Below are positions 13,271 through 23,574 of a DNA stretch of 64,000 nt, piece after piece; position 1 is the first letter of the stretch; each line of letters opens with the position of its first letter. This DNA is from Oscheius sp. JU75 (Eukaryota > Nematoda > Chromadorea > Rhabditida > Rhabditidae). Position numbers and translations under genes: made by a program. The notes beneath the pieces are model-generated. The model saw only the letters and a program-made list of their open reading frames with translations, had not been told where the DNA came from and did not search any database. The stretch is from contig JASJZC010000002.1 in assembly GCA_037178855.1 (NCBI GenBank), positions 1,426,001-1,490,000 of the forward strand. The letters are read 5' to 3'.

Positions 13271-13536
13271 TTAACACGGAGGCGTGCGCGGCCGGACAGC
13301 ATCAGCCACTGTAAGAAGATCCTTCTCAATCGCAATCGAACCCCTTGACATGTTTGATGTATTGGATTTGAGGGTCGGACTTCGGGAACTAAAAACTTTT
13401 TTTGATTTGAAAGCTGGCAACAGCTTACCGATTTGAGAGACCAGTCGGTGTCCGATTGCGAGTTGTGGGTACGGTGATGGAGATAGAGGAGGTTGTGGTA
13501 GGACTCCGGGGTCTGGAACTTGAAATGAATGAGACA
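13271..13536 (-). CDS. Possible 3' exons of an unrecognised Ser/Pro-rich protein
   Basis: Two minus-strand segments look coding. One, around 13535-13440, reads VPDPGVLPQPPLSPSPYPQ and ends at a GTAAGC donor. A second, from about 13391 down to a TAA at 13271-13273, follows a TTTTTAG acceptor and reads as a Ser/Thr-rich basic tail ending RPRTPPC. They lie downstream of the dead YGGYG-type copy and could be a later part of that transcript. The joins between the segments were not proven and the protein is not recognised. Confidence 0.25.
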
Positions 13537-13672
13537 GACAGTCTTATCCTTAGAATGGAACTACAATGCGGTGTTCTGCACTGAGACTGATAGTACATAG
13601 CTGGAACATGTTTTCAGACAGAGAAACAGAGAGAGAGAGAGACACCATAGACATAGAGACAGAGACACTTAC

Positions 13673-13910
13673 CGGAAACCACCTGAAAATCTTCTTGCTG
13701 CAGTCTCTTTCCGTAGGGTCCATATTCATAGGATCCGAAGAAACCAGGATAAGATCTATATCCGTAGTAGCTTCCATAAGCGGGGTATTCCTAAGAGCCG
13801 TAGTACTAGGAGACGAGAGCCAGGACGGCGAGGAGAGCGAAGAGGAGGACACTGAATGGAAAAAGATTGATTAGAAGAGGGAACTGAACATACAGGTTGG
13901 AAGAGGCCAT
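13673..13910 (-). pseudogene. Disabled copy of the Tyr/Gly-rich secreted peptide gene
   Basis: Divergent twin of the plus-strand gene at 14154. It keeps the start (MASSNL), the same phase-2 intron position, the hydrophobic signal core VLLFALLAVLALVS and the tail of YG repeats ending in YGKR. Compared with the intact gene it has lost 12 bases just after the signal core, which removes the VSDA end of the signal peptide, and it has two in-frame TAG codons: one where the intact gene has CAG, the other replacing a TAT of an YG unit. The frame remains open on both sides of the stops, so the damage looks recent. A GTAAGT donor follows at 13672. Confidence 0.75.
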
Positions 13911-14113
13911 GGTAATTGATGTTTCAGAGACAGGGAGTCCGAGTTATCAAGTCTCTGTCAGCTTACCAAAGGGCTGAAAAAAGTTGTGGATAGAGTTCAA
14001 TGCTCTTTGGTAAACGTCAGCGGGCGCCAAGTGCAAACTTTGCAACTTGACAGCTATTTTTTCCAGCCGTTCAGCCGTCATTTGCCCTTGCCGCTGGGCA
14101 AACTCTGGGAGAC

Positions 14114-14120
14114 TATAAAA
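14114..14120 (+). promoter_or_regulatory. TATA box of the Tyr/Gly-rich peptide gene
   Basis: TATAAAA sits 40 bases upstream of the ATG at 14154, within the distance expected for a compact, strongly expressed secreted-peptide gene with a very short leader. The assignment rests on sequence and spacing only. Confidence 0.55.
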
Positions 14121-14153
14121 CCCTGTATCTCTGCCACTGAAACATCAACTACC

Positions 14154-14405
14154 ATGGCCTCCTCCAAGCTGTAAATTCCCCTTTTTATTCAGATAGTACC
14201 CAGTACTTTCAGTGTCCTCCTCTTCGCTCTCCTTGCCGTCCTGGCCCTCGTCTCCGTCTCCGATGCCCAGTACTACTACGGAGCCTATGGTTACCCCAGT
14301 GCCTATGGTAGCTACTACGGATACGGATCTTACCCAGGATACTACGGTTCTTATGGATACGGACTGTATGGCAAGAGAGCTGCTGGCTTCTCTCCTCAGC
14401 AGTGA
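14154..14405 (+). CDS. Secreted Tyr/Gly-rich peptide (YGGYG type)
   Basis: Two exons, 14154-14170 and 14213-14405, joined in phase 2 across a 42-nt intron, give about 70 residues. An N-terminal signal peptide (MASSKL, then a Val/Leu/Ala core ending VSDAQ) precedes a mature part made almost entirely of Tyr, Gly, Ser and Ala in YG-type repeats, including SYYGYGSYPGYYGSYGYG. It closes with a dibasic KR and a short AAGFSPQQ tail. This layout matches nematode neuropeptide-like/antimicrobial peptides of the YGGYG class expressed in epidermis. Function is inferred from composition. An AATAAA follows at about 14441, and the gene converges on the methyltransferase at 14479. Confidence 0.85.
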
Positions 14406-14478
14406 TGAGGCTGGTCTTTCCTACAAACACAAACACGAGTACAATAAACTTCTGACCAAACTTTCACTATTCTATAAG

Positions 14479-15562
14479 CTAGACAGTTATGAAGGGCGCC
14501 AAAACAGTCGCGTGGTATCTTTCTAGTCGACTCTTGTGTATGAAGGCATATTCAGCGAGGGTATGATGGCGACCGTTGATCTCGTAGTGGAACAGGAGGT
14601 AGCCTTTAGAGCTGATCATGCGCAGAAAGTTGATGGCCTGCTTGGGATTACCGTGAACCTCGATCAGGATCTGAATAAGTGGGTTTTAGAATTGAACTGG
14701 GTCTGTCTCTGTCTCTATTACCTGGCTGACAGTGTACTTGTCCAAGAAATCTCCCATCGTCTCAAACTCCGATCCTTCAATGTCAATCTTCAGAATTTCC
14801 ACCTCCTTGGCAGAATGATCAGTCAGAATCTTTTCCATTGTCATGGTCTTTGCAGTATTCGTCTTCCCAATCATGGCCGGAATAGCTATGCCTCGGATCT
14901 TCTTCAGAGCCTCGATAACATCGTTACTCTGCTTTGCCTGGAATACGGTTGTTACTGAAAGGAACAATGAACAACTAACCGAATCGACAGAAATGATCTG
15001 ACACCTCTGGTCAGAGTAACGCTGAATATCCTCCTCATAAGTGATCATTCCAGCGATCCCCAAAGCGAAGATCACGCAGTCCTTGGGCAGATTTTGTGGC
15101 GAGCACATCCATTTTCCACCGTCATCAGTAGTTCCCACTTTTAATTTTTCTGCACAGTAGATTTCCGGTGCCAAATTGTTGTAGAGGTAGCCGTAGCCCA
15201 TTAGGTCACTGGTATTGGAAATCAGCTTTAGATTCTTGTTTCTCTCAGGCGCCTGAAAGGGTTTTGAATGGAATAGAGAGACAGACAGACTGAGACACTG
15301 AGAGACAAATACAGAGATCAGACACAGAGAAAAAGAAACAGAAAGTTTGAGAGACGAGACAGAGAGGGCTTACCTGACTTTTGTAGACTTCAACAAGCCA
15401 AGGACTTGGTTTGTTGTAGGTTGAAGGGTCTTCTCTTCTTGGAATAGGCGAATGTGACAAAATAGGGCTCTTCGATGTGTTCAAAACAAAAAGCAAGTAG
15501 AAGCAAAGGACACCACAGGAGAACAGCACAGCTGTACCAAGCGAATTCTTGCTGGACATCAT
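14479..15562 (-). CDS. FkbM-family methyltransferase-like, type II membrane protein
   Basis: Exons from 5': 15562-15374, 15252-14722, 14670-14479. The start at 15562 (or 15559) follows a TTTTTTAG acceptor. The N-terminus is a short cytoplasmic tail plus a hydrophobic anchor (AVLFSCGVLCFYLLFVLN), as in Golgi enzymes. The lumenal part has the family layout: EIYCAEKL, then KDCVIFALGIAGMITYEEDI (SAM-site glycines), QIISVDS (acidic end of strand 2), EILKIDIEGSEFETM (the hallmark KIDIEG motif), and GYLLFHYEINGRHHTLAEYA near the end. SAM-dependent O-methylation is expected, and a glycan or lipid acceptor would fit the neighbours, but the substrate is unknown. A frame continuous through 14955-15000 might hide a tiny intron. 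Confidence 0.83.
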
Positions 15563-16150
15563 AGCGGAGACCTGCCTTCTAAAAAATTCTATCACTTAGT
15601 CTCACTGTCTCTCTGTTCTAGTACCCTTCAATAAATGAAACAAGCTCTCAAACTTAAAGAGTCAAATAGTATGAATTTCGCTTCTAGGCGCGTGTCAACT
15701 GTCTTGTTGTCGCATCTCCGTAGTCATTTCCTATTGTGTCCGAATAAAAGGGCTGTCTATGGCGTCCGATTCAACTCTCACCACACTCGCCCATTAATAA
15801 ACCTTCGAGCATCAGTCTTCGTTTTTGATGAGGAAGGTCTTTAGAGAAAGTAACTGAGAGACCAAGAAAAGACGCTGACGTTGCCTAGCTACCCCATCCC
15901 TTGGCACCGTCGAATATTTAGTGTTCGTAAGTGACTGAAAGTGGAGTGCAAACCTGACGAATAGACGAATTTGAAGAGCCTCCATTCTTGTGAAGAACAA
16001 TATACTTGGTGGCAGTTAGCAGGCCTCTTTTTTGTCTTGAGCGTACAAGGAATACTATGAGCGTCCAACGATTTATTCCTTCAACAATTGCTTGTCATGA
16101 AAGTCTGTTTGGAAGAAAGAGAAAGAGTAGAGCCTCATCAGAAGGGGGTA

Positions 16151-16325
16151 TTGGACGCCTAAGGATACAAGTTCATTGGACGCTTAAGACGAAATAGATA
16201 TACGTCTTTCCTACCTACAGTAAATCTGCTAGGCACGAAGTGTACCTACTTCGTCTTTAGCGTCCAAGCCGGTGGCATTAGGCTCCTTATATCAAGAACC
16301 TATTTCGACTTAAGCGTCCAGTGTC
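16151..16325. repeat. Inverted-repeat cluster, possible MITE remnant
   Basis: The block TTGGACGCTTAAGACGAAAT (about 16175-16195) recurs inverted at about 16299-16323 (CTATTTCGACTTAAGCGTCC) with one or two differences. A second inverted partner lies at 16249-16270 (CTTCGTCTTTAGCGTCCAA) and another direct half at 16151-16164. Together they can fold as alternative long stems over about 170 bases. The arrangement resembles a small non-coding foldback element that has been partly duplicated on itself. Target-site duplications were not identified. Confidence 0.6.
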
Positions 16326-16467
16326 GGTGTCAATAGCATCCAATAATAAGAGCATTTTTCCTCTTAATGCGAGCGTATACCGGTCCTCGTTTAAACTCGG
16401 CGCGCAAAACAGAAAGACGCGCGGGAAAAGAAAATGAGGGTCTCGTCAAAGAACAAAAAGTTCAACT

Positions 16468-16548
16468 CATGCGGAAATCGAACCCGAGTCGTTTTCGATT
16501 TGTACTAGAAGCGCTATATAACCGACTGAGCCATAGGAGAAATAGCCG
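16468..16548 (-). tRNA. tRNA-related sequence (pseudo-tRNA or SINE head)
   Basis: The minus strand shows a good A box (ATGGCTCAGTCGGTTAT) and a B box (GGGTTCGATTTCC) at tRNA spacing, but the acceptor stem does not close and the anticodon arm is not a clean 5-bp stem with a 7-base loop. A similar sequence, sharing AGCGCTTC and TACAAA blocks, lies at 24592 on the plus strand. A dispersed tRNA-derived element is more likely than a working tRNA. Confidence 0.4.
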
Positions 16549-16691
16549 CGCTAGACACAAAAGCAATGCTACGATTGAACATTGAGTCATGTCTGTATTA
16601 AGAACGGTATTGACTTGTTTGGCCCGCTATAATATCTGGCTATGCCGTGTTTCGCACCATTCATCGATGAAGATACAGTGACAGTGACAAT

Positions 16692-18627
16692 CTAATGAAA
16701 CTTGTTCACATAATCGTTATCACAGTTTTTCATTGAATCATACCAGTCAGAGAGTTTTGGATTCTTTTTAGGCTTCTCAAGATTTCGATACCTCAGCCGC
16801 TCACATATTTGACAGATGACTTGGAATGGGTAGTCAATCCTAAAGAAAGATGTGCGTAAGAACCATCTGATTACCTGTAACTTTTCCGCCAACTGTGATA
16901 GGACATGTACTCTTCTTTATTGGCCTTCAGTTTGTTTAAAAAGTGTACCATGTGCTTGTAAGAGTCAAAGTCATCCACAGCAATGTATGTCTTGGTGGGG
17001 AACTGAAACAGATAGCCAAGAATATCACTTTGACTATCTCTTACCTTCAAATCCTCATAGATCTTTCTCTTTATCACAATCGGAACAGTCTGGTAGTAGT
17101 CGAGCGTGTTGAAGAACTTCTCACTGACATAATCCACACAATTCACCTTCTCCAAAGAAAAATAAAAGTAGTATTTTTCCAAGGTCTTGGTCGGACATGT
17201 CCATCTGTCCTTAGAAAATCGTTTGCACTTAGGAATCTGTGTTCCGCTGAAGCAGTTCCCGTAAATATCTACCTATATTTGCTTGAGGGAACCAACAAAA
17301 TGCAGGACTGACTTTTAGTCCAGCCTTACGAAGTCCTTCGACGGTTTTGTCACGGCGACTGAGAGCCTTACAATTGGACACGAGCCAAGCAGCAGTCAGG
17401 GAAGTGTTCTTCTTGTTCCAGATATGGTCGATACTTGTATTACCTGCTGAAAATTCAGTTAGACCGACTGGTTACAGCAGCATTTCATGTCCAATCGGCC
17501 ACTTAGTCACCGAATACCTGTCTACCTATCAATAAGAGCTGTACTTCACAAGATGTTATAATAGTTTCTGTCAGTACATATGTTCCCATGCCATGATAGA
17601 GCGACAGTGACAGAGTATTTCAGATACCAAGGACCAACAGTTTTTAACAGAGACTTCCTACCTACAACTTCAGACAATTGGGAGAAGTACCCATATGGTA
17701 CGAAGAAGTCAGCGTCTCGACGATAGCCCATTGTCCAGTTGATGATGTCTGAAAGAGTGACGATGACAGTGGCAGGCTGACAGATCTAGTCTAGTTCTAC
17801 ACCAGTCGTTCTTTAGTCTTGGGCTTGGCACCCCCTCCCCCAAATGAGAAGTTCCCAAGTTTCTTCAGAACTTTGTGTCAGTAGATGTTAAAGTAGACAA
17901 GCCAAATTAGTTTGGAAGAGTCAGGTGGACTAACTGAAGATATCTAACTGTTACTTTAGCCTCAGGAGGACAATAGCCAAGCTTGTAGGGCAAATCGTTC
18001 TAAAACAAGAATTGGGTATTCAAACCAACCATCCGTCACCGTGAGCCTCTCAACAGTTGGACTCTCCTGACTGTACCAGATATGAATCTTCGAGGCATTA
18101 TACTCCTTCCTATATTGTCTTTTGTAGTCAGCATTGTGATAAATCCAAGCATCTGCTTCTTTTCTTTTCTCTCGTCGGGTTGTGAATGTGCAATAGCTCT
18201 AAAAACTTTTTTTTACGGTACGCGGGCGAGAGACAACTAGGTAACGTCGCTCGTATAGCTTTTAATAAAAACTTACCGATATGTTCCTTGGACATGTCTT
18301 CTGGATGATATCTTCTGGATACATTGGCTGTCCAAATATCGTTGTGGCTCCGAACATTAGAACCATTCTCTGATCTGGTTTTTCCTTCTTAGCAATCCTT
18401 TTTGACGGCACTATGTAGTATAGAATACAGCCAAATGTTAGAAATCCAATCAGGATTCCTTTTCTCACTCGGTGCTGGAAAGAATATTGAGGTTTGGGTC
18501 CAGGTTCGGGTCTTAAACGTACCATCTGCAGAGAGAGAAAGAGAGAGAGGCAGTTGCCGTTTCAGACTTTAACAGTTTGAGCTTCTTGGTACCAAACAGA
18601 ACGTTAAATTACCCTCAAAGTTGGCAT
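16692..18627 (-). CDS. Alpha-1,3-fucosyltransferase-like (GT10), copy A
   Basis: Golgi type II membrane enzyme that should transfer fucose from GDP-fucose. Exons from 5': 18627-18613, 18525-18277, 18198-18040, one or two small exons around 17990-17940, 17748-17662, 17446-17313, 17272-17045, 17002-16875, 16839-16692. A signal anchor (KGILIGFLTFGCILYYIV) follows a basic tail. The lumenal part has IWYSQESP, DIINWTMGYR, the GT10 hallmark YYFYFSLEKVNCVDYVSEKF (family consensus around FENS..DYITEK, here with EKV in place of ENS), YYQTVPIVIKR and a Cys-rich C-terminus. The junction between the 17990 exon and 17748 did not resolve in phase. It is a tandem paralogue of the gene at 18717-19995 and lies just downstream of it on the same strand. 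Confidence 0.85.
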
Positions 18628-18716
18628 ATTTTGGGCTCCTTGGGTCGTTGCTATGGTTCGCTAGGCTGATGATTATTAATGAGACAGAGAGACAGAGACA
18701 ATTGCCATACTAAACT

Positions 18717-19995
18717 TTAATGAAACCTCAGAGCATAATCATCATCACAATTCGTCTTCTTATCATACCAATCAGTCAGCTTTGTTCTATTCTTCACGGG
18801 CTCCAGATAACGGTTGTTTAATCTTTCACAGATTTTACAGATGATCTGGGAAGGATAGTCGATTCTTAAACAAAACAATGTATCAGTAAAAAAGATTAAT
18901 ACTTGTAATGGTTCCTCCAGGTTTGATAGGATAGATACTGTTCTTTGTTCCCTTTCACTTGAGAAAGGAATGCTATGAACTCTGTGTAGGTTGGGAAATC
19001 GTCAAGGGCAATGAAGGTTTTGTTAGGGAACTGAAATACTCTCTGTCTCTATGGCTCTCTGTCCCTCCGTATCTCTGTCTTTCACCTTCAGATCATCATA
19101 AATCTTCCTCTTCATCACAATCGGTACGCTTTTGTAATAGTCCAGTGAGTTGAAGAACTTCTCTGTCACATAGTCGACACAGTTCGAATTCTCCAATGCA
19201 AAGTAAAAGTAGTACTGTCCAATAGTAGATGCCGGACAACGGTTCCTGTTCGCATGTGTCCTTGGACAGTTGGGTACAGACTTCGAGCTGAAGTCCCTAC
19301 AGTTCCCATAGACATCAATAGACAGTCCGGCCTTTTGGAGGGCTTTGATCACATCATTTCGTCGACTGGGAGCGTTACAGTTGGAGACCATCCAAGCTGA
19401 GGTGAGAGAGGGCTTCTTCATCGTCCAAATATGATCGTAATTGTGAGTTCCTGGTGGTGAGATGGGTGCGAAACCACCATAGGGAACAAAGAAATCAGAG
19501 TCTTGACGGTAGTTCATGGTCCAGTTGATGATGTCTGAACTCTGTCTCTCAATCTCTCTGTCTTTGTACCTTTCGAAACTTTGACTCCTATAGAAGTCGG
19601 ACTCTCCTGGCTGTACCAAATGTGAGTCTTTGATCCATTGTACCCATAAGAGAATGTCGTCTCATCATAGTCAGCATTATGATATATCCAGGCATCAGCT
19701 ACCTCTCGACTCTTTGGATCATTTGTGAAGGAACAGTATCTCTGGAACGGAATCAGAATTAAAAGTTCTCTTACGGAGATGTCCCTTGAACAGGTCTGTT
19801 GCACATATTGGTCGTTCCACATAGGAGTATCGAAAATTGTTGTGGCTCCAAAGATGAGAACTGTTCGATCAGTAGACAAAGAATTGAAGAACCAAAGTAG
19901 AGGCCAGATACATAAGGAGATCAAAAGAAAGAACTTGACAGGAAAACGAGCCTAACGTGTATTGGAGGGAGAAAAAATCGTACTTTTCGAACCAT
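18717..19995 (-). CDS. Alpha-1,3-fucosyltransferase-like (GT10), copy B
   Basis: Upstream tandem paralogue of copy A with the same domain order. The first exon is four codons (MVRK, from 19995), followed by a 32-nt intron, then the membrane anchor FPVKFFLLISLCIWPLLWFF. Later: TVLIFGATTIF, YHNADYDETTF, IWYSQESP, DIINWTMNYRQDSDFFVPYG, the hallmark YYFYFALENSNCVDYVTEKF (intact ENS, better than copy A), YYKSVPIVMKRKIYDDLKV, and the last exon with RIDYPSQIICKICERL and a Cys pair before the TAA at 18717-18719. Intron positions match copy A except that some introns are absent. About 1 kb between start codons argues for a local duplication. Confidence 0.88.
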
Positions 19996-20194
19996 GTCAG
20001 GCATAACTGGATTTGTCAAGTTAATAGTCCAACGAGAATGATGCAAAGAATGTAGCTACTACTATTCCCGGTCTATTCAGACTCGTCTTTCTTGCTGGCA
20101 TACAATTCAATCCAAAGGGATGAATTGATCCGGCTGTCGACATAAAATCTATACGAAAAATCAAATATTCTATAATTGGCTAATGTCTCAAACA

Positions 20195-20295
20195 GTTGCG
20201 CTAAAAGAGATGAGGGTTTCCTTGCGCTAACAAAGATGGGGGTTTGCTGCGCTACCGGTGATGGGGGTTTGCGCTAACAGAGATGGGCGTTCATT
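20195..20295. repeat. Short tandem repeat, about 31-bp unit, four copies
   Basis: Four imperfect copies of a unit like TGCGCTAACAGAGATGGGGG plus GTTT lie head to tail. Differences among copies are single bases and small length changes (one copy reads ACCGGTGATGGG). No gene overlaps it. It resembles a minisatellite seed rather than any known regulatory array. Confidence 0.7.
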
Positions 20296-23200
20296 CTTCT
20301 CCAACTTCTGCAACGTCTATACCATTCCGGCTCTACGTACCTCCTGGTCAACGGCAGTCGAGTCCCAATTGATGTGAAAACAGACATACAAACAGGCAGA
20401 GTATAATTCGCTTCAGATAGTAGAGAGGGGATATCATGCCACTGCTCCGGTCTTGGATATAGTTCACAGATGCTAGCGTGTCGCATAGAGTAAGTCAGGT
20501 CAGAACTGCAAAATGTTCTACAAGATCCCCACGGCAGCTTCGCAGCCCTTTACCCGAAACACTGTTCGCTCATTTTATAAAATCGATGCCTTATCTATCC
20601 TGGCCCTCTTTTGTGCAGCTCACAGCGGCAGCCTTGCCTAATTCAAAAAGTAACATATTTTTTTTTAAAACAAGTTTTATTAATTTTTGCACTGTTTTCT
20701 TGGAGATCTGTAGAGTTTTGATGTAGTTGGAGGTGCCGTGCCATCAGTTGAATGTAGAGGCCATTGATACTATTATACAGTTATGGATCAGAAGACTTGT
20801 CCAGAGTGTGAGATTGAAATATTAGGAACGGCTAGCAATTTTTCTGTTGCTGTAGTCGTGCTTGTCTCTCTTTGCGAGAGAATCGGGAATACAGGTCGTA
20901 GTCATCAGTGGAAGTGTTAATGTGGATCATGGTACTTGCTGACTGTGTGATAACAGACTGATGGGAATGATCAGCCTGGCCTTTTATGTGCATCTTGCTC
21001 TGTCATGGTGTGTCAAGATAAGAGTACTAGTAAGAAACACGTAAGTCGGAAGTTGTGCTGAATCATCTTGTGGTCTTATCAGCACTGGGCTCTGGAATAT
21101 TGATGGGAAGCGATTGTCGGAGAGATGGTTTCAAAATAGGCGCTTGCATCCAGTTCTTTCTCATTTAATCGGTGAATGAAGACGTATACAGAACAAGGAG
21201 ACTTGCCAGTTTCTACGACTCTCAACTGGCTCTTCTCGACCATCAATGAACAGAGTTCGAGAAGAAATGTCTGTGTTGAGGAAATGTTTGTAGAGGTCGA
21301 ACTGCAGAGTCGAAGTAGGTAAGATCCTAAAATTTTTTTAGGTTACCTACTTTTAAAAGTATTTTCAGCTTTATGTAACAGATAGTAGTTTTGTTACAAC
21401 AATAATTTATAACTGAATAATGGCTGCCACATGACGCGGACCCCGTCAAAAAGTTAAGCAGTCATGTTATACCCATGTCAACGTGGCTATGTAAATCGGT
21501 TTCTGTAAACAATTATTTACGGCGGTAGAAACAAGTAGCTCGTACTTAACTCCAGAACTGAAAATGAAACCTGCCATGACATAAAACTGACATGTCAATT
21601 CTTATTCAAGGCTACAAAATAACGAATAGACAGACGCCTACGGACGGTTTATCTTTCATTAGAAATAATGTTGGTACCAGCATCTGTAGAGTAATGATAT
21701 CAGTGAAAATAGCCGACAGCCGGACCCACTGGTCAGACTGATAAACGTTAACCATCTGTCCTCTTTTATACCGCCATTTTTTGTTTTTTTATCACACGTT
21801 TCTAAATACAAATAGATTATTCTCACTCTCTCTCCCTCTGTCACTCGGTGTCATGATAAGAGATCACGAAAGGATCAGGCCATCTCTAGGAGTGACTCAG
21901 CCTTATCAGTAGTCTTTAAGAATCGATCAGCCTGCTGTCTTTCTTCGTTTTTTGTGGTACTGCCCCCTGTCTATCTGGTCCCCTTTTCTCACCGATCCCC
22001 TGACGTCCACTTTTTGCACCTCGACGAAGAAGAACACAACGAGTCCCCTGAACCCATTCGTGGGACTCGAGTGGGCTGTGTGCATTGGTCATAGTGAGAT
22101 TGAATAGGCGCTTCATATTTCCTTCGACGAGCATCGTCCCTTCGGCGAAAACTGGGTTGTAACCTGAGCGGCATAGTTATTCGAACGAGGTGCGAATAGA
22201 CAACAAGTGTCCGCGCCTGTTTCAGGGAAGGGTGAAGAGCTGGACACTCTCTTCAGATCGAGGGTCAAATCTCGATACCGGATATCCTTGTGAGAGTTTT
22301 TCTGTCGGTCTCTCCCTCGGTTAGTGAACTGAAGGAAAACAGCGGTCTTGTAGGGTGATCACGATCGGGCCAATGGTGTTGAACTCTATTGACAGAGACA
22401 GAGACAGGCAGTCCTTCTTCTGCAGACTTCTGAAGGCTAACAACATTCTTCCTTTCTCAAGGAAACTTGAAGCTTCCGTCTTCTTCCGTACGACCGTTCT
22501 GGATTGGCAGGAGACTTTGTCAACATGAGCCCTGGAGAGACCGAGAATACAAGAAACCTTGTTGAACTCGGAGCCTGTTCCCGCCTGTGTTTGTTTACCT
22601 TACACGGTGCTTCGGGGGAACACTGTTCACGCAGTTCGCAACGTTGCAAGAAGAAGTGATTTGTTTGCTGAAGAGATTCTGATTGGGAATGGAGCTACCT
22701 TGGTTTCAGATAACTGAATTTGGGTCAATTATCGCTCCCGCCACAGTCGCTGTAATTTAGTAGTTGTCAACTCTCCGCTGTACTCTATGAATTGTCTTTT
22801 TCCACTGCCTCTGTCACTGTCAAAAATAGCCTGTGCAGCCCATGTTTGACCCCCTGTCCTCTTCCCTCGGTGTCCATTTGCAGGAGCCCAGAAGTGCAAA
22901 AAGCGACCTAGTTTCATGACTGTTGACTTTGCACGTCCAGCCGAGTACCCGGAACACTGAACAGTCTCTTTTAGTCACAAGTATTGTTGTAAGAAGTTGG
23001 GAGAAAGTCTGTACTGACGTGGGGGCTCCTTTTGCATGATCGGCGAACAGTAACTGTCTCTGTCTTTCTCCTGCGCTTCTTCCGCTCTCTCTCGATTGTT
23101 GCCAAAAGTTTATCTAATGAACAACCGTTTTTTCCTCCGTTGAAGACGAGCTCGGTCAAGCGACCGGACTCCCTCTTGTATGAAGTCATCCTCGTCTTTT

Positions 23201-23574
23201 TGTCACTTCCAGGCTGCCGACTAGCACCAGTCTTCGGAGCCAACGGCGCGCCGCCCACAACCGTATATAATGAAGAGTGCCCGGGAGGCTAAACCAAGAA
23301 GGCAACTGGAGAGCTTCTGCTTCCCGTTTCGGGTAGTTCTTCCCTTTTGGATCTATTTGTTACTTTCACGTCACTTATTTTCCTTGATTTTTGTAGTATT
23401 CTCGCGTGATCGAAGCCGTTCTTTCTGGCTCAGAAGCCAGAGTACTATCCGGTAGCCTGTGCCCAGACTTTCTCGTTTCCCTGCTGACTACTTTGGGTCC
23501 CAACCTGTCTCTTTCATTGCGCCATTCTCGATAACAGCTTGATTCCTGAAGGTTTACAATGTTTCTTGACAACC
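20296..23574. other. Gene-poor interval
   Basis: About 3.3 kb with no supported gene. Open frames occur on both strands (for example minus 22437-22649 and minus 21989-22174) but show neither homology nor consistent splice sites. CGTATATAATG at about 23262 could be a TATA-like element for the downstream secreted protein gene, though it lies more than 300 bases from the chosen start. Confidence 0.45.

Larger units (their letters stand above)
15600..16690. other. Intergenic with repeat-derived elements
   Basis: No protein gene is supported. The stretch holds an inverted-repeat cluster (about 16151-16325) and a tRNA-related sequence (about 16468-16548), described separately. The rest has only short random frames. 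Confidence 0.55.
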
